Below are positions 52,903 through 62,243 of a DNA stretch of 64,000 bases, piece after piece. The translations under genes were made by a program, and so were the position numbers. The DNA is from Tamaricihabitans halophyticus. GTDB lineage: Bacteria > Actinomycetota > Actinomycetes > Mycobacteriales > Pseudonocardiaceae. The notes under the pieces are model-generated. The model saw only the letters and a program-made list of their open reading frames with translations. It was not told the DNA's origin and ran no database searches. Each line of letters opens with the position of its first letter. Positions within the stretch are counted from its first letter, which is position 1. The DNA lies in assembly GCF_004340875.1 (NCBI RefSeq), contig NZ_SLXQ01000019.1:27717-91716 (forward strand), written 5' to 3'.

Positions 52903-53499
52903 ATGCGTCACCTGGTTCCCGTAGTTGCCGTCGCCGGGCTGATTGCCCTGGCTGGCTGCACGAACCCCGTCGCCGGCGACGCGATTGCCGGCGACACCAC
53001 CCCACCACGCAGCAGCCCCAGTGAGCCGGCGGAACCCGAACTGCCACACAGCGGCGCGCCACAGGTGCCCAACCCGGCCGGCGAGCTCTCCCCTTCGATC
53101 TGCACGATGCTCACCGAGCAGGATCGGGAGAGTCTGGCTCTGGAGCCGTTTCCCGATCCCTATCCTTCGGAGGAAAATCCAGGCTGCAAATGGACTGGCG
53201 ACAACTGGTCCAGTTTGGAGATCGAAGTACACGAGGATCAGCCAGCGGGCCTGAGCAGCGCGTACGCGAATCGCGACCGGTACGACTTCTTCGAGGAGCT
53301 TCCCCCAATCCGCGGTTTCCCCGCCGTCGCCCTAGGCGACGATCGCGATATCGAGTTCGGCGACTGCACCGTCCAGGTCGGGGTACGCGACGACCTCATG
53401 ATGAGCGTGACTTTGGAAAACGTGAACGGCACGCCGGATCCATGCGGAAGGTCTGAACACGCGGCCACCTTGGTTGCCAGCCAGATCCCCGCCCGGTAG
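52903..53499 (+). CDS. DUF3558 lipoprotein
   Basis: 198-aa exported lipoprotein with lipobox IALAGC (Cys19), a Pro/Ser-rich linker to about residue 65, and a DUF3558 domain with paired cysteines (SICTMLTEQDRESLAL, NPGCKWTGDN, EFGDCTVQVGV, PDPCGRSEHAATLVAS). The family is abundant in Pseudonocardiaceae and relatives; function unknown. ATG 52903 fits the signal peptide; earlier in-frame ATG at 52870 would precede the lipobox by too many charged residues. Confidence 0.85.
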   Translation: MRHLVPVVAVAGLIALAGCTNPVAGDAIAGDTTPPRSSPSEPAEPELPHSGAPQVPNPAGELSPSICTMLTEQDRESLALEPFPDPYPSEENPGCKWTGDNWSSLEIEVHEDQPAGLSSAYANRDRYDFFEELPPIRGFPAVALGDDRDIEFGDCTVQVGVRDDLMMSVTLENVNGTPDPCGRSEHAATLVASQIPAR

Positions 53500-53507
53500 T
53501 GACCTGA

Positions 53508-55673
53508 TCAGCTGATCCCGGCGGCATCCATACCGCGCAGTTCCTTCTTCAGCTCACCGATCTCATCCCGCAGCCGGGCAGCAAGCTCGAACTGGAGATC
53601 GCGGGCCGCCTGCATCATCTGGTCGGTCATCTGCTGAATGAGATCGGCCAACTCGGCTCGCGGCATCGTCGACGGATCCTTGTCGGCGAACAGCCCGGAG
53701 CTATGACTGCTGGTGGCCTCACCCGACGGCTTCTTGCCGCGGGACACGTTGCGCCCGGAACCGCCGACCGGCACCTCCGCGGTGTCCGAATCGGATGCTT
53801 CGTCGTAGACCCTGTCCAGAATATCGGCGATCTTTTTGCGCAGCGGCTGCGGATCGATGCCACGCTCGGTGTTGTAGGCGATCTGTTTGGCTCGCCTGCG
53901 GTTTGTCTCATCGATCGCGTTCCGCATCGAGTCCGTGGTGGTGTCCGCGTACATATGCACCTGGCCGGACACGTTTCGCGCGGCACGACCAATGGTCTGG
54001 ATCAACGAGGTCTCCGAACGCAGGAACCCCTCCTTGTCCGCGTCCAGAATGGCCACCAGCGACACCTCGGGCAGATCCAGCCCCTCCCGCAGCAGGTTGA
54101 TACCGACCAGCACGTCGTAGTCCCCGCTACGCAGCTGACGCAGCAGCTCGACCCTGCGCAGGGTGTCCACCTCGGAATGCAGGTACCGCACCCGGATTCC
54201 GAGTTCCAGCAGGTAGTCGGTGAGGTCCTCGGCCATTTTCTTGGTCAGCGTGGTCACTAGCACACGTTCATCCCGCTCGGCACGGGCGCGGATCTCGTGC
54301 ACCAGATCGTCGATCTGGCCCTCGGTGGGTTTGACGATCACCTCGGGGTCCACCAGGCCAGTCGGTCGAATGACCTGTTCGACGAACTCGCCGCCGGTCT
54401 GGCCCATCTCGAATGGCCCCGGAGTCGCCGAGAGGTACATCGTCTGGCCGATCCGGTCGGCGAACTCCTCCCAGGCCAGTGGCCGGTTGTCCAGCGCGCT
54501 CGGCAACCGGAAACCGTGCTCCACGAGAGTACGTTTCCGCGAGGCATCGCCTTCGAACATGCCACCAATCTGCGGCACCGTTACATGCGATTCGTCGATA
54601 ACCAGGAGGAAGTCCTCCGGGAAGTAATCGAGCAACGTGGCGGGCGCCGAACCCGCCTCGCGGTCGTCGATATGCCGCGAGTAGTTCTCGATCCCGGAAC
54701 AGAAGCCGACCTGGCGCATCATCTCGATGTCGTACTGGGTACGCATCCGCAGCCGCTGCGCCTCGAGCAGCTTGTTCTGCCCCTCCAGCTCGGCCAGCCG
54801 TTCCTCGAGCTCGGACTCGATACCGCGGATCGCTTTCTCCATCCGCTCTGGGCCGGCGACGTAATGAGTCGCGGGGAAGATCCGCAGATCATCGACTTCC
54901 CGCACGATCTCACCGGTCAGCGGGTGCAGATAGTAGAGCTTCTCGATCTCGTCGCCGAAAAACTCGATGCGCACGGCTAGTTCCTCGTAGGCGGGGATGA
55001 CCTCCACGGTATCCCCGCGCACGCGGAAGGTTCCGCGCGCGAACGCGATGTCGTTGCGGGTGTACTGCACGTCCACCAGCGCCCGCAGCAACAGATCCCT
55101 TTCGACCTCCGCTCCCGCGCTGAGCTGGATAGATCGATCCAGGTAGGACTGTGGCGTACCCAAGCCGTAGATGCAGGAGACCGAGGCAACCACGATCACG
55201 TCCCGCCGGGAAAGCAGGTTCGAGGTCGCCGAATGGCGCAGCCGCTCCACGTCGTCGTTGACCGAGGAATCCTTCTCGATGTAGGTATCGGTCTGCGGAA
55301 CGTAGGCTTCCGGCTGGTAGTAGTCGTAATAGCTGACGAAGTACTCGACGGCGTTATGCGGGAAGAATCCGCGCAGCTCGTTGGCCAGCTGCGCCGCCAG
55401 CGTCTTGTTCGGCGCCATCACCAACGTCGGCCGCTGGACCCGTTCGACCAGCCAGGCCGTGGTCGCGGACTTACCGGTACCCGTGGCCCCGAGCAGGACC
55501 ACATCCCGTTCGCCGCCGTTGATCCGTTCGGCCAACTGCTTGATGGCCTCCGGCTGGTCGCCGGAGGGTTCGTAGTCGGCGACCACCTGGAACCGACCGT
55601 CCGCGCGGGGGATATCCCCCACCGGCCGGAACCTCGACTGGGCGGTCACCGGATATTCGGTCGCGAATGCCAC
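53508..55673 (-). CDS. uvrB: excinuclease ABC subunit B
   Basis: 721-aa DNA-damage-verification helicase-like subunit of nucleotide excision repair. Walker [19 protein letters not shown]; beta-hairpin region [27 protein letters not shown]; helicase motifs in [21 protein letters not shown] and [10 protein letters not shown]-terminal UVR domain that binds UvrC ([27 protein letters not shown]). GTG start at 55673. No SOS box was seen upstream. Confidence 0.98.
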   Translation of the reverse strand: MAFATEYPVTAQSRFRPVGDIPRADGRFQVVADYEPSGDQPEAIKQLAERINGGERDVVLLGATGTGKSATTAWLVERVQRPTLVMAPNKTLAAQLANELRGFFPHNAVEYFVSYYDYYQPEAYVPQTDTYIEKDSSVNDDVERLRHSATSNLLSRRDVIVVASVSCIYGLGTPQSYLDRSIQLSAGAEVERDLLLRALVDVQYTRNDIAFARGTFRVRGDTVEVIPAYEELAVRIEFFGDEIEKLYYLHPLTGEIVREVDDLRIFPATHYVAGPERMEKAIRGIESELEERLAELEGQNKLLEAQRLRMRTQYDIEMMRQVGFCSGIENYSRHIDDREAGSAPATLLDYFPEDFLLVIDESHVTVPQIGGMFEGDASRKRTLVEHGFRLPSALDNRPLAWEEFADRIGQTMYLSATPGPFEMGQTGGEFVEQVIRPTGLVDPEVIVKPTEGQIDDLVHEIRARAERDERVLVTTLTKKMAEDLTDYLLELGIRVRYLHSEVDTLRRVELLRQLRSGDYDVLVGINLLREGLDLPEVSLVAILDADKEGFLRSETSLIQTIGRAARNVSGQVHMYADTTTDSMRNAIDETNRRRAKQIAYNTERGIDPQPLRKKIADILDRVYDEASDSDTAEVPVGGSGRNVSRGKKPSGEATSSHSSGLFADKDPSTMPRAELADLIQQMTDQMMQAARDLQFELAARLRDEIGELKKELRGMDAAGIS

Positions 55674-55748
55674 GTCACCAGCCTAGGCGTATGGTCCGAC
55701 AGTTTCAGCCTGACCCGGTTCGCTCGCGCGATGTCGACCTGAACCGCC

Positions 55749-56309
55749 ATGATGGTGCGCATGAGCAGTGAACCGGCCGCGATTCACCCGCCCAAGATCG
55801 AGATCTTCGATATTTCGAACAACACCAACACCGATCCGAAAGGCGTGGTCCGCGCCGTCGACGAGTACCGAGTCGAGCCGTACGGTCTTTACCTGGCGCG
55901 CGCGACGCCGGGCCGTACCCAGTTCCACTATCTCGAATCGTGGCTACTACCTGATCTCGGCTTGCGTGTCACGGATTTCTGGTTCAATCCCGGACACGCC
56001 CGCCCACAGGACTTCTACCTGGATATCGTGCGTATCGAGCGCGATGCCGAACGCTGGCGCAGCACGGATCTCTATCTCGACCTCACGGTGCGCGCCGCCG
56101 ATCACCGGCTGGCCGTCCTGGATACCGACGAACTGCTGGCCGCATTACGGGCAGAGCTGATCGACACCGCGACGGCCAGCTACGCGCTGGAGGCCGCGTA
56201 CCGGGCGATTCACGGGCTTGCCGCGCATGGCTACGACCTGCCTGGCTGGCTCGCGACGACGGGCTGTCCGACGAGCTGGCGCCGCCGGGTTTCGCGGCCA
56301 GCTGGCTGA
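55749..56309 (+). CDS. DUF402-family protein 1
   Basis: 186-aa protein with the DUF402 signature, a beta-barrel fold: VDEYRVEPYGLYLARATPGRTQFHYLESWLLPDLGLRVTDFWFNPGHARPQDFYLDIVRIE. FomD and related nucleoside-diphosphate or nucleoside-monophosphate-ester hydrolases share this domain, so a metal-dependent phosphoester hydrolase is possible. Start uncertain among ATGs at 55749, 55752 and 55761. Divergent from uvrB and followed by a paralogue. Confidence 0.82.
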   Translation: MMVRMSSEPAAIHPPKIEIFDISNNTNTDPKGVVRAVDEYRVEPYGLYLARATPGRTQFHYLESWLLPDLGLRVTDFWFNPGHARPQDFYLDIVRIERDAERWRSTDLYLDLTVRAADHRLAVLDTDELLAALRAELIDTATASYALEAAYRAIHGLAAHGYDLPGWLATTGCPTSWRRRVSRPAG

Positions 56310-56379
56310 TACCGGAGCGAGCGGATGCCGGCACCCCTGCGAGCGGTGCTTGGCACCGGTGCCGCTACTCTGTCCGCGC

Positions 56380-56895
56380 GTGGGAACGGCTATCACCCCG
56401 CAGCTCGCGGACACGATTGATCATGCGCAGTCCATCCGCCATTACTCCTCCGGCAACAGCAGGCGGCTACGGTTGTGCCGGGCGGAACGCTGGGGTTTAC
56501 GCGCCGAATGCCCTACTCCGGAGGACCCGTTCCATGCCTCGGAAACCACCTGGCTGCTGCCAGCCATCGGGATTCGGCTGACCCGGCAACAGCCGCGATC
56601 CATACATTCGCCTGGCGCGAGCGTGCTGACCGCCGTGCGGATCCGGGTCGACGGAACCCGGTGGTACAGCGCGGATCTGCTGCTCGGCCTCGCGGTTCCC
56701 GCCGGCTGCGCCGCGCGGATCGCCCGCTCCGAGGAATTCGCCGCGGCCGTCGCCAGTGGCTTGATCCGCGGCACGGACGCGGACTTCGCGTTGCGAACCG
56801 TGCACCGGACACTGGATGAGCTCTGCCGGTGCCGGCACGACGTCAGTTCCTGGCTCGCGGCGCACCGGGTCTTTGAGGTCTGGCCGCCCATGTAA
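56380..56895 (+). CDS. DUF402-family protein 2 (divergent paralogue)
   Basis: 171-aa protein lying 70 bp after DUF402 protein 1. RAERWGLRAECPTPEDPFHASETTWLLPAIGIRLTR aligns with the YRVEPYGLYLARATPGRTQFHYLESWLLPDLGLRVTD block of the first copy, and the following VRIRVDGTRWYSADLLLGLAV and C-terminal helix also match in order. Several charged residues of the first copy are replaced, so activity may differ. GTG at 56380 follows a TACTCT (56366-56371) by 8 nt, suggesting a leaderless mRNA; the upstream open frame overlaps copy 1. Confidence 0.7.
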   Translation: MGTAITPQLADTIDHAQSIRHYSSGNSRRLRLCRAERWGLRAECPTPEDPFHASETTWLLPAIGIRLTRQQPRSIHSPGASVLTAVRIRVDGTRWYSADLLLGLAVPAGCAARIARSEEFAAAVASGLIRGTDADFALRTVHRTLDELCRCRHDVSSWLAAHRVFEVWPPM

Positions 56896-56924
56896 CCAGG
56901 CCCGGTGGCGAAACGAGGTGGGCT

Positions 56925-56968
56925 GGTGGAATTCGGCATCAGCCGATCGGTGGATACCGAATTCCACC
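56925..56968. promoter_or_regulatory. 44-bp interrupted palindrome upstream of the ABC exporter operon
   Basis: Arms GGTGGAATTCGG (56925-56936) and CCGAATTCCACC (56957-56968) are perfectly inverted, and the centre contains CCGATCGG; overall 19 of 22 positions pair about 56946/56947. It ends 102 bp before the ABC ATPase start. Length and symmetry fit a double-dimer operator; no T-tract follows, so a terminator is less likely. Confidence 0.65.
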
Positions 56969-57070
56969 TCGTCGCAGTGCGATCCTGTCGCCTTGGTCGA
57001 TCCCCTTGGCAAGGATTCTCGGAAGACTTCTCCGTACGGATAACCACGGCCCTGCGGAGGGGAACACGTC

Positions 57071-57979
57071 ATGGCGGTCATCGAGATCGACGGGCTGCAC
57101 AAACGCTACGGCGACACCATCGCGGTACGGGATGTGTCGTTCGCCGTCGACGAAGGCGAGATATTCGGCATTCTCGGTCGTAACGGCGCCGGCAAGACCA
57201 CCACGGTCGAATGCCTTGCTGGGCTGCGCCGGCCAGATGCCGGCATGGTTCGCGCGCTCGGGCTGGACCCGCAACAGGATCGGTCCGCGTTGCGCCAGGT
57301 GCTCGGGATCCAGCTGCAGGCAAGCAAGATCGCGGAAAGGCTGCGGGTTCGGGAGGCGCTTGATCTCTTCGCTTCGTTCTACGACAAGCCGGCGGATATC
57401 GATGAACTGTTGCGCCTGCTCGATCTCGAGGAGAAGCAACACACTCAGTTCCGCAGGCTTTCTGGTGGGCAACAACAACGGCTGTCCATCGCGCTCGCGC
57501 TGATCGGCAATCCGCGCGTCGCGGTACTCGACGAACTCACCACCGGTCTCGATCCTCGGGCCCGTCGGGACACCTGGGAGATGATCGAGCGGGTGCGCGC
57601 CAGTGGCGTCACGATCGTGTTGGTCACGCACTTCATGGCCGAGGCGCAGCGGCTGTGCGACCGGATCGCGGTGATCGACGCCGGGTCAGTGGTGGCGATC
57701 GACAGTCCTGCCGGCTTGGTCGCGCGGGTGGATACCGGGCAGCACCTGTCCTTTCGTCCGTCCACGCGGTTCGACCTCGCGATGCTCACCGAGCTTCCGG
57801 AAGTGCACGACGCGCGCGAGGACGACGGGCAGATCCTTGTCACCGGCGGCACCGAGCTGGTGCAAGCCGTCACCGCGGTGCTCGCCCGCAATCACATCGT
57901 CGCGCACGAGCTGCGGGTCGATCAGGCCGATTTGGACGATGCGTTCGTCGAGCTGACCGGCCACCGCTTCGATTCCTGA
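57071..57979 (+). CDS. ABC transporter ATPase (DrrA-type)
   Basis: 302-aa ATPase: Walker A GILGRNGAGKTTTVECLAGL, Q-loop LGIQLQ, signature RRLSGGQQQRLSIALAL, Walker B VAVLDELTTGLD (note Glu-Leu instead of the usual Glu-Pro), H-loop VTHFMAEAQRLCDR. The C-terminal about 80 residues form the accessory domain of ABC-2 drug exporters. Start ATG 57071 with GGAGGGG about 10 nt upstream. First of five co-directional genes. Confidence 0.93.
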   Translation: MAVIEIDGLHKRYGDTIAVRDVSFAVDEGEIFGILGRNGAGKTTTVECLAGLRRPDAGMVRALGLDPQQDRSALRQVLGIQLQASKIAERLRVREALDLFASFYDKPADIDELLRLLDLEEKQHTQFRRLSGGQQQRLSIALALIGNPRVAVLDELTTGLDPRARRDTWEMIERVRASGVTIVLVTHFMAEAQRLCDRIAVIDAGSVVAIDSPAGLVARVDTGQHLSFRPSTRFDLAMLTELPEVHDAREDDGQILVTGGTELVQAVTAVLARNHIVAHELRVDQADLDDAFVELTGHRFDS

Positions 57980-58004
57980 GTTCGACCACCAACAGGGGAT
58001 ATCC

Positions 58005-58760
58005 ATGTCCGCATCCATACCGGCACTACGCAAACTGACTACCACCGAGACGAAGCTGTTTCTCCGTGAGCCGGCCGCCGCGGCCCTCACACTCGGGCTG
58101 CCGCTCGCCTTGCTCACCATCTTCGGGCTGATCCCGACCATGCGGGAACCCAGCGCCGAGTTCGGTGGCACCGAACCGTTTTCCACGCTGATCGCGCCCA
58201 TCGCGGTGAGTATCACGATCACCATGCTGGCCATATCCGCCTTTCCCGGGTTCCTCGCCGGCTACCGCGACAAGGGCATGCTGCGCAGGCTGTCGGTCAG
58301 CCCGGTACATCCGGTCAACCTGCTGTTGTCGCAGCTGTTCGTGCATCTGATGGCCGCCGTCGTGGCGATCGGTCTGGTACTGGCCGCTGGCTTCCTGGTG
58401 TTCGATCTTCGCTTGCCCGGCAACATGGGTGGCTGGTTCCTCGTGCTCGTGACCGGAATGTTCGGCCTGTTCTCGATCGGTATGTTGATCGCGGCGGTAG
58501 TCCCGAACGAGAAGGCGGCCAACGGGGTTGGCATGGCTGTATTGCTGCCCATGCTGGCGCTCGGTGGCGTATGGCTGCCCGTGGAGATGTTTCCCGACTT
58601 CCTGCAGCGCATCGCTGAGGTGTTGCCGCTCGGCGCGATGCTCGCCGGGTTCCGGGAAACCTGGGCAGGTGGCGCGCCAAGCGCCGTCGCGCTGATCTCG
58701 CTGCTTGCCTTCGGGGTGGTCACCACCGCGGCGGCGGCCCGACTGTTCCGCTGGGAGTGA
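58005..58760 (+). CDS. ABC-2-type exporter permease (DrrB-type)
   Basis: 251-aa membrane protein with six helices and the ABC-2 signature LPLGAMLAGFRETWAGG near the C-terminus. Partner of the ATPase 25 nt upstream. The preceding GNMGGWFLVLVTGMFGLFSIGMLIAAVVPNEKAANGVG segment is typical of drug or lipid exporters. GTGA overlap with the next gene. Confidence 0.92.
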   Translation: MSASIPALRKLTTTETKLFLREPAAAALTLGLPLALLTIFGLIPTMREPSAEFGGTEPFSTLIAPIAVSITITMLAISAFPGFLAGYRDKGMLRRLSVSPVHPVNLLLSQLFVHLMAAVVAIGLVLAAGFLVFDLRLPGNMGGWFLVLVTGMFGLFSIGMLIAAVVPNEKAANGVGMAVLLPMLALGGVWLPVEMFPDFLQRIAEVLPLGAMLAGFRETWAGGAPSAVALISLLAFGVVTTAAAARLFRWE

Positions 58761-60283
58761 CCATGGCCGCGATAACGGCGCTGCCCACGCAGCGCGCACA
58801 GCTGCCCACGTTCGCCCGCGGTGGCGTGCTGACCATTGCCGGGATCGTCGGGCTGGCGCTCCTGCTGACCAGCGGCAGGTATGGATACTTCCTCGACGAG
58901 CTGTACTTCCTGGCCGCCGGCCGTCAGCTGGATTGGGGGTACGCCGACCAACCGCCCTTGCTGCCGTTGCTCGCCCACCTCATGGACAGCATCGCACCGG
59001 GGTCACTGGTGGTGCTGCGGCTGCCCGCGACCCTGCTCACCGCGGCCGGTGTGGTGGTCACCGCGCTCATCGCGCGCGAGTTGGGCGGCAGGCGGCGGGC
59101 GCAGCTACTCAGCGCCAGCGCCTTCGCCTGCTGCCTCCAGTTTCTCGGCACGGGACACCTGCTGGCCACCTCGACGATCGACCCGTTCCTGTGGACGGTG
59201 CTGACCCTCCTGCTGGTCCGCTGGATCCGCACCCGCGCGGACGGGCTACTCGTCTGGTCTGGCGTGGTCACCGCGCTGGCGCTCAACACGAAGTTCCTGA
59301 TCGTTGGTTTCTGGCTGGTCGCCGGCTGTTGTCTGCTGTTCTTCGGCCCGCGAACACTGCTACGCCGACCAGCGTTGTGGATCGGTGCCGCGATCGCCGC
59401 GATCGGTGTCCTGCCAACGGTGCTGTGGCAGGCGTTCAACGGCTGGCCACAGCTGACCATGAGCTCGGCCATCGACGAGGAGACGAGCGCGGTTGGTGGT
59501 CGGCTGCTGTTGTTGCCGACCGGGATTCTCTCGGCCGGGATGCTGGCCGGCGCCGTACTCCTGATCTATGGCTGCTGGCAGCTGCTCCGTACTGACGCGC
59601 TGCGCCCCTATCGGTTCCTCGGTGCCACGCTGCTCGGTCTGGCCGTGCTGTTCCTAGTCGCCGGCGGGCGCCACTATTACATCGCCGGGATGTTCCCGAT
59701 CTGCTGGGCGGCCGCGGCGGTGACGATCGAACGGCGACCGCCGGCCCGCTGGTGGCGCTGGGTGCCAACCTGGCCAAGCATGGTCGCCAGCGGCTTGATC
59801 GCCGTGATGTTGACGCTACCGGTCTGGCCGGAGTCGTGGGTACGGAGCGGCTCAGCGCCAAACGCAACGCGATTTCTCGTGGCGGAGATCGACTGGCCGC
59901 GGTTCACCGAGTCGGTTGCCGAGGCTTGGCAGGCGATTCCGGCCGAACAGCGATCGCGTACGGCGATCGTGACCGAACTGTACTGGCAGGCCGGCGCACT
60001 CTCGCAGTACGGCCCACAGCATCAACTACCCGAGCCGTACAGCGGTAACCGAGGTTACTGGACCTTGGGCAGCCCGGCCGAACAGGCGGATACCGTGTTG
60101 TACGTGGGCACCGACCCGACCGTGCTCCGGCGACATTTCGAGACGGTGCGGCAATTGCGGCCAGCGGCTTCTCCGGCAAGCGTCGCCGACTTCGGACGAT
60201 CCGCGCCACTCTGGCTGGCCAGCGGGCCAGACCGCTCCTGGGCCCAGTTGTGGCCCGAGTTCCGCGAGTGGGCGCTGCCGTGA
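58757..60283 (+). CDS. GT39/ArnT-type membrane glycosyltransferase
   Basis: 508-aa polytopic protein, about ten to twelve helices. The N-terminal region contains the acidic pair after helix 1 (GRYGYFLDELYFLAAGRQLDWGYADQPPLLPLLAHLMD) that forms the active site of GT-C enzymes such as protein mannosyltransferase and ArnT. It would transfer a sugar from a polyprenyl-phosphate donor on the outer face. Unusually embedded between an ABC exporter and a two-component system, overlapping both neighbours by 4 nt. Confidence 0.88.
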   Translation: MTMAAITALPTQRAQLPTFARGGVLTIAGIVGLALLLTSGRYGYFLDELYFLAAGRQLDWGYADQPPLLPLLAHLMDSIAPGSLVVLRLPATLLTAAGVVVTALIARELGGRRRAQLLSASAFACCLQFLGTGHLLATSTIDPFLWTVLTLLLVRWIRTRADGLLVWSGVVTALALNTKFLIVGFWLVAGCCLLFFGPRTLLRRPALWIGAAIAAIGVLPTVLWQAFNGWPQLTMSSAIDEETSAVGGRLLLLPTGILSAGMLAGAVLLIYGCWQLLRTDALRPYRFLGATLLGLAVLFLVAGGRHYYIAGMFPICWAAAAVTIERRPPARWWRWVPTWPSMVASGLIAVMLTLPVWPESWVRSGSAPNATRFLVAEIDWPRFTESVAEAWQAIPAEQRSRTAIVTELYWQAGALSQYGPQHQLPEPYSGNRGYWTLGSPAEQADTVLYVGTDPTVLRRHFETVRQLRPAASPASVADFGRSAPLWLASGPDRSWAQLWPEFREWALP

Positions 60284-61569
60284 GCGATAATGCCACGGTG
60301 AGTGCAGCAACAGGCCAGCCGGTATGGCCCCGCGCGACCTCGAGCGTGCCTGGATTTCCCGGCGAGCCGTGGGCCAGCCGGTTCATGTTCAGCTGCGCCT
60401 ACGTGCTGCTGGCGATCTCCGCCAGCGTGAGTTTGCTCGCCGGCACGTTTACCGAAGAGCAGCGGCTGACCATCGTCGCGCTGATCGGCGCGGCGGCGTT
60501 CGGGGAGCTGCTCAGCTTCACCCTGCCGCCAGCGTGGTGGCGCGAAAGCATGCTCGGCAGCCTGCTTTCCTTCGCCGTACTGTGCACCACGAGCGCCTTA
60601 CTGATCCTGCAGGACCCGATCTTTCTCCTGTTCGGGATCACCGGTTTCTTCCGTGCCCTCATGCTGCGACCGCCGGCCGTGATGTTCCTCGGGCTCACGG
60701 CCACCGCGGTGGTGGTACACACGTTTCCGGTGGGCGGGCCAGTTGTCGCGCTGACCGACAAGCCCGCGCTGTATCTGGTGATCCTTACCGTGCAGGTGGT
60801 CAGTGTCGGGCTCGGCGCGTTGGCCTCCCAGTACGTACACGACCAGAACGAGGAACGCCGACGTACCGTCAAGGAACTCGAGGCCGCGCTCGAGGAAAAC
60901 GCCGGGCTGCACGCCCAGCTGGTGACTCAGGCTCGGGAGGCGGGGGTGCTGGACGAGCGGCAGCGGATGGCCAGGGAAATCCACGACACCCTGGCACAGA
61001 GCTTCACCGGTATCGTCACCCAGCTGGAAGCGGCCGACCGGCCACACACCGAAACATCGCAGTGGCGGGCGCATGTGGACCGTGCCCGCATCTTGGCCCG
61101 CGAGGGTCTGGCCGAGGCACGGCGTTCGGTGCAGGCACTACGTCCGGAATCGCTGGAACGACATGCCTTGCCGGTCGCACTGGCCGAGCTGTCCGAGCGG
61201 TGGGCCAGGGACGCCACGGCCGAACTGTCCTTCGAGACCACGGGAGAAAGCAAGCCGATGCTCGCCGAGATCGAACTGGCGCTCTATCGCGTGGCACAGG
61301 AAGCGTTGACCAACGTCAGCAAACACGCGAAGGCCGGCAAGGTCGGCATCACGCTGTCCTATATGGACGATGTGGTGCTGCTCGATGTCCGTGACGACGG
61401 CACGGGTTTCCAGCATCGCGCGCATACTGGCGGGGAGCAGGGGTTCGGGTTGAACACCATGCGACAACGGCTGCAGCGCGTGGCCGGCAACCTCGAAGTG
61501 GAAAGCCGGCCCGGCGAGGGAACCGCGATCAGTGCCAGCGTCCCAGCGATTCTCGCGGAGGCCCGATGA
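60280..61569 (+). CDS. NarL-type sensor histidine kinase
   Basis: 429-aa kinase: about five to six TM helices (residues 38-180) with little extracytoplasmic sequence, then a HisKA_3 domain with phospho-acceptor H235 (QRMAREIHDTLAQSFTGIV) and an ATPase domain (ALTNVSKHAKAG, DDGTGF, GFGLNTMRQR). Membrane-embedded sensing of this type often responds to envelope stress or drugs. GTG 60280 overlaps the glycosyltransferase stop. Confidence 0.93.
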   Translation: MSDNATVSAATGQPVWPRATSSVPGFPGEPWASRFMFSCAYVLLAISASVSLLAGTFTEEQRLTIVALIGAAAFGELLSFTLPPAWWRESMLGSLLSFAVLCTTSALLILQDPIFLLFGITGFFRALMLRPPAVMFLGLTATAVVVHTFPVGGPVVALTDKPALYLVILTVQVVSVGLGALASQYVHDQNEERRRTVKELEAALEENAGLHAQLVTQAREAGVLDERQRMAREIHDTLAQSFTGIVTQLEAADRPHTETSQWRAHVDRARILAREGLAEARRSVQALRPESLERHALPVALAELSERWARDATAELSFETTGESKPMLAEIELALYRVAQEALTNVSKHAKAGKVGITLSYMDDVVLLDVRDDGTGFQHRAHTGGEQGFGLNTMRQRLQRVAGNLEVESRPGEGTAISASVPAILAEAR

Positions 61570-62201
61570 GCGCCAACCGGCCAATCCGGCTGCTGATCGT
61601 CGATGACCATCCGATCGTCCGGGATGGCTTGCACGGAGTCTTTCACGGTGATCCGGCGTTCGAGGTGCGTGGCGAGGCCGGCGACGGCGCCGAGGCGCTT
61701 GAGTTCGTCGCTCGCGAGGAGATCGATGTGGTGCTCATGGATCTACGGATGCCCAGGATGGGCGGCGCCGCCGCGATCGAACAGCTGCGGACCAGCGCAC
61801 CTCGTACCCGGGTCCTGGTGTTGACCACGTATGACTCCGACGCCGACGTACTACCGGCGATCGAAGCGGGTGCCACCGGTTATCTACTCAAGGACGCGCC
61901 GAGGGAAGAGTTGCTCCGCGCCGTACATGCCGCGCATCGCGGTGAGGCGGTGCTTTCGCCGTCGGTCGCCAGCCGGTTGATCGGTCAGGTCCGCCAACCG
62001 AGCACACCGGACGCGCTCAGCCAGCGCGAGTTGGAAGTACTGCGCATGGTCGCCAGTGGCACGACCAACCGGGAAGCCGCCGCGAAGCTATTCATCAGCG
62101 AAGCCACTATCAAAACGCATCTGCTGCACATCTACGCGAAGCTGGGTGTCCGGGATCGCGCCGCCGCGGTGAGCGCGGCACATCAGCGCGGCTTGCTCTG
62201 A
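61566..62201 (+). CDS. LuxR/NarL-type response regulator
   Basis: 211-aa regulator: receiver domain with D13-D14, phospho-acceptor D59 (VVLMDLRMPRMGG), K109 (YLLKDAP); HTH at 149-200 (LSQRELEVLRMVASGTTNREAAAKLFISEATIKTHLLHIYAKLGVRDRAAAV). Translationally coupled to the kinase. Likely target: its own five-gene operon, where the 44-bp palindrome at 56925-56968 is the conspicuous site. Confidence 0.94.
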   Translation: MSANRPIRLLIVDDHPIVRDGLHGVFHGDPAFEVRGEAGDGAEALEFVAREEIDVVLMDLRMPRMGGAAAIEQLRTSAPRTRVLVLTTYDSDADVLPAIEAGATGYLLKDAPREELLRAVHAAHRGEAVLSPSVASRLIGQVRQPSTPDALSQRELEVLRMVASGTTNREAAAKLFISEATIKTHLLHIYAKLGVRDRAAAVSAAHQRGLL

Positions 62202-62243
62202 AGCTCCGGGTCCGCGGACCGCGAGATCCCTAAAGATTGCGAT

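Noticed and set aside
62209..62220. GGTCCGCGGACC palindrome between luxR-type and coaE genes as a bidirectional terminator
   Set aside because: A 12-bp palindrome without loop or T-tracts; common by chance in high-GC DNA.
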